A DNA stretch of 58,847 nucleotides from a virus. Below the pieces are notes generated by a model, which had not been told where the DNA came from, ran no database searches, and saw nothing but the letters and a program-made list of their open reading frames with translations. The DNA lies in the IMG/VR virus record IMGVR_UViG_3300009124_000013, positions 1-58,847 of that record, one strand, 5' to 3'. The translations under genes and the position numbers were made by a program. Position 1 is the stretch's first letter. Each line of letters opens with the position of its first letter. Of this stretch, positions 1-4,809 are shown piece after piece.

Positions 1-102
1 CTTATTCATATGTTTCTTTGCTGTCTTGCTGGTCTAGGTATCGGCACCCTCGCTGTCTGGGGATATCAAAAAATTAAGGAAAACAAGAACCACAATCCAT
101 AA
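1..102 (+). CDS. Small membrane protein, open at left edge
   Basis: The frame is open to the window edge. If the ATG at 10 is the start, the product is only 30 aa: a hydrophobic single-span segment (FLCCLAGLGIGTLAVWGY) followed by a Lys/Asn-rich tail. The stop codon overlaps the next ATG (TAATG), the coupling seen throughout this cluster. I recognise no family. It may equally be the C-terminus of a longer protein that begins outside the window. Confidence 0.45.
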   Translation, partial: LIHMFLCCLAGLGIGTLAVWGYQKIKENKNHNP

Positions 103-233
103 TGGAACACTTACTCGGACGGGCACTGCTGATTGTGGCAGTGCCTTTTGTTTTAGCAACACTATTCATTGCTACTAGAAAAGGTGGATACTATGACACC
201 GATATGTACAAGGGAAATGGAACCGCCCACTAA
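102..233 (+). CDS. Small membrane protein (43 aa), unknown
   Basis: A 43-aa ORF whose ATG overlaps the preceding stop. Residues about 5-25 form one hydrophobic span, followed by a short polar tail rich in Gly, Tyr and Asp. The next gene starts about 40 bases before this stop, in another frame. The family is not recognised. Support comes from its place in a tightly overlapping same-strand array and from the membrane-like composition, not from a known domain. Confidence 0.5.
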   Translation: MEHLLGRALLIVAVPFVLATLFIATRKGGYYDTDMYKGNGTAH

Positions 234-405
234 GAGGCGGTATGACTTTGCATTATCATCCTTTGCAAGGATGTATGGTGTTCCTCATATCAATCAAGAG
301 ATGTCTGACTTTTGTTTTGAATGGGCATTGGGTATTGAGGTAGCACCATTAGATTGTTTACACCAAGTTGATCGTTACTTCAGACAACTATGGCAGTCCA
401 ACTAG
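193..405 (+). CDS. Hypothetical protein (70 aa)
   Basis: A soluble-looking 70-aa protein with several aromatic residues and Cys residues (DFCFEWALGIEV, YFRQLWQ). ATG 193 was chosen because AAGGTGG lies 5 bases upstream; ATG 217 is an alternative with a poorly spaced AAGGG, and ATG 169 lacks a ribosome-binding site. The 3' end overlaps the next small gene by 16 bases. No family recognised. Confidence 0.55.
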   Translation: MTPICTREMEPPTKRRYDFALSSFARMYGVPHINQEMSDFCFEWALGIEVAPLDCLHQVDRYFRQLWQSN

Positions 406-470
406 GCATTCTATTTTTTATGTGTATGTTTGGCGTATTTTTATTTGTAGTTTCTCTTTTTGATCAATAA
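390..470 (+). CDS. Tiny membrane peptide (26 aa)
   Basis: A 26-aa ORF that is almost entirely hydrophobic (LGILFFMCMFGVFLFVVSLF) and could form one transmembrane helix. It overlaps the preceding gene by 16 bases, and its stop overlaps the next ATG (TAATG). Too short for family assignment; the call rests on position and composition. Confidence 0.45.
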   Translation: MAVQLGILFFMCMFGVFLFVVSLFDQ

Positions 471-628
471 TGCATGAACTAGGTCATATAGCAAGGATGG
501 TAATGGAGCGTCAATGGTGCTTAGGTATCATGGGATTTCTTCTGGTGTTTGTCCCCATCCTAGGAATGTGGGCAGTCCATAAATATAATTGGGAGCACTG
601 GGAACCTTTTGCAAGGAAGCACAAATGA
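470..628 (+). CDS. Small membrane protein (52 aa)
   Basis: A 52-aa protein with an amphipathic N-terminus, a membrane span at about residues 17-36 (WCLGIMGFLLVFVPILGMWA) and an aromatic, basic C-terminal tail (HWEPFARKHK). The start shares a base with the previous stop, and the end overlaps the next start by 4 bases (ATGA). The topology resembles small photosystem or hli-type proteins, but no ExxNxR chlorophyll-binding motif is present, so no function is assigned. Confidence 0.55.
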   Translation: MHELGHIARMVMERQWCLGIMGFLLVFVPILGMWAVHKYNWEHWEPFARKHK

Positions 629-834
629 GATCTCTTATTCTACTAAGTTGTTTTTTCCCATTGGTAATTATTTTTGTTGTGATGAAGCTTGCTGTTTGGG
701 TAGACGCAGTTAATGCTGAGCAGAATTATGTCAGAGAAGATTCCAAACGACCACACGGACCCTATGTGGAAAACCCATATGGAGACGTTGATGAAGAGGA
801 CGAGGAATATGGAAGTAAAACAGATTATAGATGA
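625..834 (+). CDS. Small N-terminally anchored protein (69 aa)
   Basis: The ATG at 625 overlaps the preceding stop (ATGA). Residues 3-28 are hydrophobic (LILLSCFFPLVIIFVVMKLA) and act as a signal anchor. The remaining 40 residues are polar and strongly acidic (DVDEEDEEYG). The next gene starts inside its 3' end. A longer version from 589 is possible but would run into the upstream gene. Family unknown. Confidence 0.55.
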   Translation: MRSLILLSCFFPLVIIFVVMKLAVWVDAVNAEQNYVREDSKRPHGPYVENPYGDVDEEDEEYGSKTDYR

Positions 835-955
835 AACCCTGTGGAAGTATTACTTCGAAAGGGGAATGGAGGTTCCACAGTGGAAAAGGAATGTGGATCC
901 TAAATGGTGGACTGAGTATCTAATTGATTTAGGAATTGATCCACAGAATCCATGA
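809..955 (+). CDS. Hypothetical protein (48 aa)
   Basis: A 48-aa tryptophan-rich soluble protein (ETLWKYYFERGMEVPQW, DPKWWTEYLIDLG). ATG 809 was chosen because AAGAGGA at 794-800 gives a ribosome-binding site at usable distance and limits the overlap with the previous gene to 26 bases; ATG 791 or 713 would overlap much more. The end overlaps the next ATG by 4 bases. No recognised domain. Confidence 0.5.
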   Translation: MEVKQIIDETLWKYYFERGMEVPQWKRNVDPKWWTEYLIDLGIDPQNP

Positions 956-1074
956 ACTTACTACTACGCCCATTAGAGAATATTAATGATCCTGTGTGGA
1001 GTGTCATCATTTCTATTGGGATTCTGTTGGTAGGAGTCCTCTACTGTGTTGTGACAATTCTCAAAATGGAGTAA
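952..1074 (+). CDS. Small membrane protein (40 aa)
   Basis: The last gene of the overlapping small-gene array. Forty residues, with one membrane span at about 14-36 (VWSVIISIGILLVGVLYCVV) and a short charged tail. It starts inside the stop of the preceding gene (ATGA). An early promoter follows 25 bases after its stop, so the transcription unit probably ends here. Family unknown. Confidence 0.55.
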   Translation: MNLLLRPLENINDPVWSVIISIGILLVGVLYCVVTILKME

Positions 1075-1099
1075 ATTGTTACAGAATGAACAAGAGGAC

Positions 1100-1129
1100 T
1101 TGACTAAATAATGTATGATGGTCTATAAT
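1100..1129 (+). promoter_or_regulatory. Early sigma70-type promoter
   Basis: TTGACT at 1100-1105, an 18-base spacer and a perfect TATAAT at 1124-1129. The predicted start, about 1136, coincides with the first base of the riboswitch, so the transcript would begin with the aptamer. A CTAAATA late-promoter-like string (1104-1110) overlaps the -35. Confidence 0.8.
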
Positions 1130-1136
1130 GACCATA

Positions 1137-1188
1137 CGTTCATCCACTTCGGTGGACGCAAGTAAGTCGCGGAACGGAGCGTTCATCC
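1137..1188 (+). ncRNA. Downstream-peptide (glutamine-type) riboswitch
   Basis: P1 pairs CGTTC (1137-1141) with GAACG (1172-1176). A TTCG-capped hairpin pairs TCCAC (1143-1147) with GTGGA (1152-1156). The conserved core ACGCAAGTAAGTCGCGG lies between them, followed by GAGCG. This matches the Downstream-peptide RNA class of marine picocyanobacteria and a phage, related to the glnA glutamine aptamer. CGC 1168-1170 could form a pseudoknot with GCG 1179-1181. CGTTCATCC recurs at 1180-1188, so GAACG can instead fold onto the second copy, placing the GGAG ribosome-binding site in that hairpin. Ligand and direction of control are inferred. Confidence 0.82.
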
Positions 1189-1189
1189 T

Positions 1190-1375
1190 ATGCTTTCATT
1201 AGCACTCATCTTTTTTAGTCATGTCCCAGTGGAGAATTATCTTCGCTGTGATGACTATGAATGGTTAAAACAAGGATTGGAAGAGACAACTCTTTTCACT
1301 CCTTTTGAAAAAGCTGATATCCTCATTCATTGGATGGAACATACTGACCCAGCATGTTTCCTGCCAGAGGCATAG
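1190..1375 (+). CDS. Riboswitch-controlled small protein (61 aa)
   Basis: The short ORF directly behind the Downstream-peptide aptamer, which is the arrangement that named this RNA class. GGAG at 1176-1179 is the ribosome-binding site for ATG 1190. The N-terminus is hydrophobic (LSLALIFFSHV); the rest is acidic with Trp and Cys (LRCDDYEWLKQGL, ILIHWMEHTDPACF). In cyanobacteria such aptamers can precede small nitrogen-control proteins (for example glutamine synthetase inactivating factors), so a role in host nitrogen metabolism is reasonable but inferred. I see no clear IF7/IF17 homology. Confidence 0.7.
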   Translation: MLSLALIFFSHVPVENYLRCDDYEWLKQGLEETTLFTPFEKADILIHWMEHTDPACFLPEA

Positions 1376-1397
1376 GACGCAAACGACTGAAGGAACG
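1355..1397 (+). promoter_or_regulatory. Possible degenerate second glutamine-type aptamer
   Basis: The string GGACGCAAACGACTGAAGGAACGG resembles the aptamer core at 1155-1177. A stem TCCTGCC (1359-1365) with GGCATAGGA (1369-1377) forms seven pairs with a 2-base bulge. GTT/AAC could make a weak P1. It overlaps the end of the 1190 gene and sits 40 bases before the DUF4278-like gene. P1 is poor, so this is only a candidate. Confidence 0.3.
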
Positions 1398-1435
1398 GGA
1401 GATTCAATTCACCCTAGTATTTCAGGAGTAAAATC

Positions 1436-1600
1436 ATGAACACCCTCACTCTGATCAAAAAGCAGATCCAGAAGCAAGCAGCACTGCACGATGCACAAAT
1501 TTCTCACACCGCTTATCGTGGTGTAGTATATGAGTGCAAGCAAGGTGCTGAAGAAACTCATGGAACATTCTGCTACAGAGGTCACACCTATAATAAGTGA
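1436..1600 (+). CDS. DUF4278-like small protein (54 aa)
   Basis: A 54-aa protein with the two tandem motifs of DUF4278, a short cyanobacterial and cyanophage family of unknown function: TAYRGVVYECK near residues 29-39 and CYRGHTYNK at the C-terminus. The N-terminus is a Lys/Gln-rich helix (LIKKQIQKQAALHDAQ). The ribosome-binding site AGGAG at 1424-1428 is 7 bases from the ATG. The stop overlaps the next ATG (TGATG). The possible second aptamer lies in its leader. Confidence 0.7.
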   Translation: MNTLTLIKKQIQKQAALHDAQISHTAYRGVVYECKQGAEETHGTFCYRGHTYNK

Positions 1601-1767
1601 TGGACTATCGATATCACTTTGATGATATGGATAGTGATAATAGACCTCCCGCATGTTATCAACTCAAATATAGAGGAGTAACATACTGGTCATGCTATAA
1701 GATTCACTTGCAGGAGTACTTCGAGCAATTGCTCGAAGTGCAACCCGTTTATAACCGAAGGGGTTGA
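1600..1767 (+). CDS. DUF4278-like small protein (55 aa)
   Basis: A 55-aa protein with one DUF4278-like motif (LKYRGVTYW), translationally coupled to the preceding relative by a one-base stop/start overlap. A perfect 22-bp palindrome lies in its coding sequence (1718-1739). Its TGA stop (1765-1767) lies inside the TTGACA -35 box of the next promoter and inside the loop of its own terminator. It probably arose by duplication of the gene before it; function unknown. Confidence 0.6.
   Translation: MDYRYHFDDMDSDNRPPACYQLKYRGVTYWSCYKIHLQEYFEQLLEVQPVYNRRG
1718..1739. repeat. Perfect 22-bp palindrome inside a CDS
   Basis: The inverted repeat is centred on CAATTG, with arms ACTTCGAGCAA / TTGCTCGAAGT. 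It has no loop and no T-run, so it is not a simple terminator. It may be a dimeric protein-binding site or an RNA hairpin just before the real terminator. Confidence 0.7.
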
Positions 1768-1783
1768 CACCCCTTCTTTTTTT
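1757..1783 (+). terminator. Rho-independent terminator with embedded -35 box
   Basis: Stem GAAGGGG (1757-1763) pairs with CCCCTTC (1770-1776), loop TTGACA, followed by seven T. The loop is the -35 box of the downstream promoter and contains the stop codon of the 1600 gene. Confidence 0.9.
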
Positions 1784-1792
1784 GTGTATAAT
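1764..1792 (+). promoter_or_regulatory. Consensus early promoter inside terminator
   Basis: TTGACA at 1764-1769, 17-base spacer, TATAAT at 1787-1792: a full sigma70 consensus whose spacer is the 3' arm and T-tract of the terminator. It drives the 1815 gene and those behind it. Confidence 0.92.
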
Positions 1793-1814
1793 ACCAACGA
1801 ACTACCAAACGAAC

Positions 1815-2204
1815 ATGGGAATGTTTGACACAATCAGAAGTAGTTATGATCTCGGTCCAGGATTCTGGAGAAGAGATCTACAAACCAAAGGTCTCGAATG
1901 CCTTATGGTAGAATATTGGATTGATCCTAGTGGTCAATTGTTTGAGATTGACTATTCAGGCACTCAAGATTTTGATCTTTGCCCAGAACAAGAATCGAAA
2001 ACCCCATGGAATCCTTACAAAGCGGTTCCTAATGGTAATCATGGAAAGGTTAGACCTGTCTATGTTACAGCAACAATCGAGGTTTATCCAGCAAAATGGG
2101 AATGTCATTACGCACCATTTCCAAGAAAGATTATTCAATTCGTTAACGGTAAATTAAATGAAGAAATTATTACTTGCATTGATTTTAGCGGCTGCTCCAG
2201 TTAA
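1815..2204 (+). CDS. Conserved hypothetical phage protein (129 aa)
   Basis: A 129-aa soluble protein opening MGMFDTIRSSYDLGPGFW and containing VEYWIDPSGQLFEIDYSG, a form I associate with a widespread phage family of unknown function. ATG 1815 was chosen because the upstream frame lies before the predicted transcription start (about 1799); ATG 1821 is an alternative. It overlaps the next gene by 47 bases. First gene behind the consensus early promoter, so probably expressed immediately on infection. Confidence 0.65.
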   Translation: MGMFDTIRSSYDLGPGFWRRDLQTKGLECLMVEYWIDPSGQLFEIDYSGTQDFDLCPEQESKTPWNPYKAVPNGNHGKVRPVYVTATIEVYPAKWECHYAPFPRKIIQFVNGKLNEEIITCIDFSGCSS

Positions 2205-2805
2205 TGCAGAACCGACCAAAGGGTATTACACCATGGATGCTATGGGGTGCATGATTGTACAGGAATGTACTGATGGCGTAATTCAAGTTTGGGGTGCAGA
2301 TCAGTTGGAAGAACTCTTTCCAAATTCTGATTGGAACTTAGTTAAAGAAGAGTTCGCTCGAATGATGAACGCACTCAGCCAAGTTGGAGTTAGCGTATAC
2401 ATCGCACCAGAAAAGTATTTTCCAGTTGGACATCGTGGTGTCTACCATACTGTTAGTAATAATTTCTATCTTAATAGGAGTTATGTACACCGCCCTAATG
2501 TCATGATGACCGTCATGAGACATGAAGGATGGCACGCTGCACAAGATTGTATGGCAGGTAGCATTAAGAATAGTTTGATTGCTATCATCAAGAATGAAGA
2601 GGATGTGCCAGGATTGTGGCGTGAGATGGTAGAGGAGTCCTACCCTGCTGAAGCGGTTCCTTTTGAGGCAGAGGCAACCTGGGCAGGAAAGACCGCTAAG
2701 ATGACCCAGGACGCCCTAGAAGCGTGTGCTGAGGGCAATATGTGGGAGAAGTACCCACCCACTCCATTAACAAAGAAATGGTTGAAAGAAAATGGCTACC
2801 TATGA
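2158..2805 (+). CDS. Secreted zincin-like metalloprotein (HExxH)
   Basis: A 215-aa protein with an N-terminal signal peptide (residues 1-17, cleavage likely after APVNA). HEGWH at 122-126 fits the HExxH zinc-metallopeptidase signature, with Glu170 or Glu172 (VPFEAEATWAG) as possible third ligand. Six Cys residues would suit an oxidising periplasm. It would be exported into the host periplasm, and an enzymatic role on host envelope proteins or peptides is inferred. The start lies inside the preceding gene; the end overlaps the AbrB-like gene. Exact family not identified. Confidence 0.65.
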   Translation: MKKLLLALILAAAPVNAEPTKGYYTMDAMGCMIVQECTDGVIQVWGADQLEELFPNSDWNLVKEEFARMMNALSQVGVSVYIAPEKYFPVGHRGVYHTVSNNFYLNRSYVHRPNVMMTVMRHEGWHAAQDCMAGSIKNSLIAIIKNEEDVPGLWREMVEESYPAEAVPFEAEATWAGKTAKMTQDALEACAEGNMWEKYPPTPLTKKWLKENGYL

Positions 2806-2953
2806 TGTCACACTAGAGGAGGATGGGGGCGATCTCATTCTTCCTGTTCCTGAAGATCTTATGGATGAACTTGGTTGGCAAGAGAATGATCTATTGGAAT
2901 GGACTATCGAAGATGACCACATTGTATTGAGAAGAGTAGATGAAGATGAATGA
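2792..2953 (+). CDS. AbrB/MazE-like protein (53 aa)
   Basis: The 53-aa product has the sequence form of the swapped-hairpin AbrB/MazE/SpoVT fold: LILPVPEDLMDELGW followed by ENDLLEWTIEDDHIVLRRV. Such proteins bind DNA as dimers and act as antitoxins or transition regulators. It is very acidic, without the usual basic N-terminal strand. No toxin gene is adjacent; the neighbours are a secreted metalloprotein and an oxygenase. It may regulate phage genes or mimic a host antitoxin (inference). It overlaps both neighbours by 14 bases. Confidence 0.6.
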   Translation: MATYDVTLEEDGGDLILPVPEDLMDELGWQENDLLEWTIEDDHIVLRRVDEDE

Positions 2954-3482
2954 ATCAACTACTAGATCATACATTAAGGTGTATGACAACATTATTTCTG
3001 ATGAACTCTGTGATCAAATTATTCAGGAGTTTAAAGATTCTGATTGGGAGATCTCAAAAATTGGTAAAGATCGGATTTTAAACACTGATCTTAGAAATTG
3101 CTTCTCAGTTCCAGTAAAGCATGAAACTGCAATAGACAAAGAAGTATTTCATTGCATGTCTACAGCACTACAAAAATATGCAAGTGAGTTTGCCCATGTG
3201 GATGTTTCAGAGGATACTGGATATATTCTCTTAAAATATACTGAAGGTCAATTTTACGTACAGCATATAGATTCGTTTAAAGAAAAAAATAGAGCACTAA
3301 CATGCTCACTAATCTTGAATGATGACTATGAAGGAGGAGAGTTTGCTTTCTTCGATCGTGAAATGAAATTTAAATTAAAAAAGGGACAAGCAATTATGTT
3401 CCCATCAAATTTCATGTTCCCTCATGAAATACTCCCAGTTAAATCTGGCACACGATATTCTATTATTACTTGGTTTGTATAG
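2940..3482 (+). CDS. 2OG-Fe(II) oxygenase, prolyl 4-hydroxylase-like
   Basis: A 180-aa protein of the 2-oxoglutarate/Fe(II) dioxygenase superfamily. Iron ligands are His109 and Asp111 (VQHIDSF) and His162 (FPHEILPV), with Arg172 (SGTRYSIITWF) binding 2-oxoglutarate. The strands CSLILNDDYEGGEFAFFD and KGQAIMFPS are typical of the P4H-like double-stranded beta-helix. Such enzymes are frequent in cyanophages; the substrate (protein, nucleic acid or metabolite) cannot be told here. ATG 2946 is an alternative start. It is directly followed by a small membrane gene. Confidence 0.85.
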   Translation: MKMNESTTRSYIKVYDNIISDELCDQIIQEFKDSDWEISKIGKDRILNTDLRNCFSVPVKHETAIDKEVFHCMSTALQKYASEFAHVDVSEDTGYILLKYTEGQFYVQHIDSFKEKNRALTCSLILNDDYEGGEFAFFDREMKFKLKKGQAIMFPSNFMFPHEILPVKSGTRYSIITWFV

Positions 3483-3692
3483 ATGAAGACGAATTGGAGG
3501 ATCTGGGCGAAAGCATTAGGGGAGAAAGCACACAAGAAGGATCATATTGCTGATCAGGTTGCCAGTGTAAGAACTGTCATATTCTTTACTTACCTGGTCA
3601 CTAATTGCTTTATTGTTGCTGGAGTCGTTCGTCACTGGAACGACGTTCCTCAACCTCTTGACAAACCAGAAGCAGTATGCTATTATCAATAG
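3483..3692 (+). CDS. Small membrane protein (69 aa)
   Basis: Begins directly after the oxygenase stop. It has a basic N-terminal part, one membrane span at about residues 31-49 (VIFFTYLVTNCFIVAGVV) and a polar tail. The family is not recognised. Its position suggests co-translation with the oxygenase. Confidence 0.6.
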   Translation: MKTNWRIWAKALGEKAHKKDHIADQVASVRTVIFFTYLVTNCFIVAGVVRHWNDVPQPLDKPEAVCYYQ

Positions 3693-3709
3693 GTCTTCCA
3701 CGGACACAC

Positions 3710-3868
3710 ATGGATCGATCTAAACTTAAACAACTTATTAGCGAACTTAAACGGGTAGTCAGTGAACTTGAGAGTGAAATCTACTCAGACACTGACACCT
3801 ATCTCTCTTATGATGAGATTGCTAAATGTACTCCATTTGTCGAAGATGACGACGGGTATCCTGACTGA
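3710..3868 (+). CDS. Small acidic helical protein (52 aa)
   Basis: A 52-aa protein with an N-terminal helix of heptad character (SKLKQLISELKRVVSELESE) and an acidic C-terminus (FVEDDDGYPD). ATG 3710 was preferred over ATG 3677 because the latter overlaps the membrane gene; neither has a strong ribosome-binding site. It is followed after 3 bases by tRNA-Ser, so the mRNA and tRNA are probably one transcript. Function unknown. Confidence 0.55.
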   Translation: MDRSKLKQLISELKRVVSELESEIYSDTDTYLSYDEIAKCTPFVEDDDGYPD

Positions 3869-3871
3869 CTT

Positions 3872-3958
3872 GGAAGGTCAAGCCGATAGGTGACGGCAGC
3901 TGTCTTGAAAACAGTCGAGGTGTTAAAGCCCTTAGGCGTTCGATTCGCCTACCTTCCG
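3872..3958 (+). tRNA. tRNA-Ser(TGA)
   Basis: Acceptor GGAAGGT pairs with ACCTTCC. The anticodon loop CTTGAAA gives TGA. A long variable arm is present, as expected of class II tRNA-Ser, and the T-arm is GGCGTTCGATTCGCC. CCA is not encoded. Length 87. Confidence 0.93.
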
Positions 3959-3959
3959 T

Positions 3960-3982
3960 TGTCAGGTTATGAAAACCTGACA
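3960..3982 (+). other. Hairpin behind tRNA-Ser
   Basis: A 9-bp perfect stem TGTCAGGTT / AACCTGACA with loop ATGAA starts 2 bases after tRNA-Ser. No T-run follows, so it looks like a processing or stability element rather than a terminator. Confidence 0.65.
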
Positions 3983-4012
3983 TAACGTATACTAATTGTA
4001 TACATATATTAC

Positions 4013-4032
4013 AACTGTCACATGTGACAGTT
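4013..4032. repeat. Perfect 20-bp palindrome in leader of outer-membrane gene
   Basis: Arms AACTGTCACA / TGTGACAGTT with no loop, an operator-like dyad about 130 bases before the 4161 gene. The 3959-4160 leader holds this dyad, the hairpin at 3960 and a GTATAC repeat; no convincing -35/-10 pair was found, so the gene may depend on read-through from the tRNA unit. Confidence 0.7.
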
Positions 4033-4160
4033 CGATAACAGCACCAATGCCTCAACTACTCGCAGCGGAATCTGTTATGATTAGCAAGCGTTGGAAGTCG
4101 ATCCAACCAACATCTGTGGGTAACCATTCCACAAGTAAAAATCTTACGAGGTAAAAACAA

Positions 4161-4532
4161 ATGATTAAATCCGCATTCGCAGCTCTGGCTGCTGCTCCCC
4201 TTTTCGCTGGCGCTGCTTTTGCAGGTCCTTACGTGAACGTCGAAGCCAACTCTGGTTGGACTGGTTCTAACTACAGCGGCACTGCTATCGACACCCATCT
4301 GGGTTACGAAGGTGCTCTGGGCGAATCCGCTTCTTGGTATGTCCAAGGTGGTGCTACGACCAAGCTTCCTGATGCTGGCACTGCTGACACTGTTCCTTCT
4401 GGTAAGGCAGGTCTGGGCGTCGGTCTGACCGATTCTGTTTCTGCTTACGGCGAAATCTCTTTCGTTGGTTCGGGCGTTGCTGGTGTTGACCGTTCTTACG
4501 GCACCAAAGCTGGTCTGAAGTGGGCATTCTGA
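4161..4532 (+). CDS. Putative secreted outer-membrane beta-barrel protein
   Basis: A 123-aa protein with a clear signal peptide (residues 1-21, AAFAGPY cleavage region). The mature part alternates polar and hydrophobic residues rich in Gly, Ser and aromatics, and ends KAGLKWAF; a terminal Phe is the BAM recognition signature of outer-membrane proteins. Codons are markedly GC-rich (GCT, GGC, GTC, CTG), unlike AT-rich neighbours, suggesting very high expression or recent host origin. A spaced GAGG (4149-4152) precedes the ATG and a strong terminator follows. It may remodel the infected cell surface (inference). Confidence 0.7.
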   Translation: MIKSAFAALAAAPLFAGAAFAGPYVNVEANSGWTGSNYSGTAIDTHLGYEGALGESASWYVQGGATTKLPDAGTADTVPSGKAGLGVGLTDSVSAYGEISFVGSGVAGVDRSYGTKAGLKWAF

Positions 4533-4548
4533 TCCACTAACTAAATCT

Positions 4549-4571
4549 GGGGACTTCGGTCCCCTTTTTTT
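4549..4571 (+). terminator. Rho-independent terminator
   Basis: GGGGAC, tetraloop TTCG, GTCCCC, then seven T. It directly follows the outer-membrane-type gene, and the next ATG begins at the end of the T-run. Confidence 0.95.
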
Positions 4572-4760
4572 ATGATTAAGATTCTTCGCAGTCCAGTAAC
4601 ACACTTTAATCTTTTAGTGGTTGGGTTTTTGATTATAGTTCAAGGTATGCATACCCATGCACACCACACCATGAGTGTTGATACTGACTCATACGTTCGT
4701 GGTTTCTGTAAGAAGAATTTAGATACATGTAAAAACATTATCAGTGATCTGGGGGGTTGA
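4572..4760 (+). CDS. Small secreted or membrane His-rich protein (62 aa)
   Basis: A 62-aa ORF with a signal-anchor-like segment (NLLVVGFLIIVQG, residues 13-25) followed by MHTHAHHTM and a Cys-containing tail (FCKKNLDTCKN). No ribosome-binding site is possible because the terminator T-run abuts the ATG, so translation may rely on read-through transcripts or a later start. Its TGA stop lies inside the next TTGACA box. The His cluster could bind metal. Moderate support only. Confidence 0.5.
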   Translation: MIKILRSPVTHFNLLVVGFLIIVQGMHTHAHHTMSVDTDSYVRGFCKKNLDTCKNIISDLGG

Positions 4761-4774
4761 CACCCCCCTTTTTT
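4751..4774 (+). terminator. Terminator with embedded -35 box
   Basis: Stem of six G (4751-4756) and six C (4763-4768) with loop TTGACA, then six T. The loop contains both the TGA stop of the 4572 gene and the -35 of the next promoter. Confidence 0.88.
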
Positions 4775-4785
4775 ATTGCTATACT
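4757..4785 (+). promoter_or_regulatory. Early promoter inside terminator
   Basis: TTGACA at 4757-4762, 17-base spacer, TGC plus TATACT at 4780-4785 (extended -10). It drives the glutaredoxin operon. Confidence 0.9.
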
Positions 4786-4809
4786 AACATGGAGTTACCC
4801 CTGGAGGTC

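Noticed and set aside
470-628. High-light-inducible (hli) or photosystem small protein
   Set aside because: Size and single span fit, but no ExxNxR chlorophyll-binding motif or other diagnostic residues.
1409-1654. Minus-strand ORF of 81 aa over the DUF4278-like genes
   Set aside because: The plus strand has two coupled genes with a family motif and a strong ribosome-binding site; the minus frame has neither.
4056-4604. Minus-strand ORF of 182 aa over the outer-membrane-type gene
   Set aside because: Same cause: codon-bias shadow of the 4161 gene, Ser/Arg-rich low-complexity translation, no start signal.
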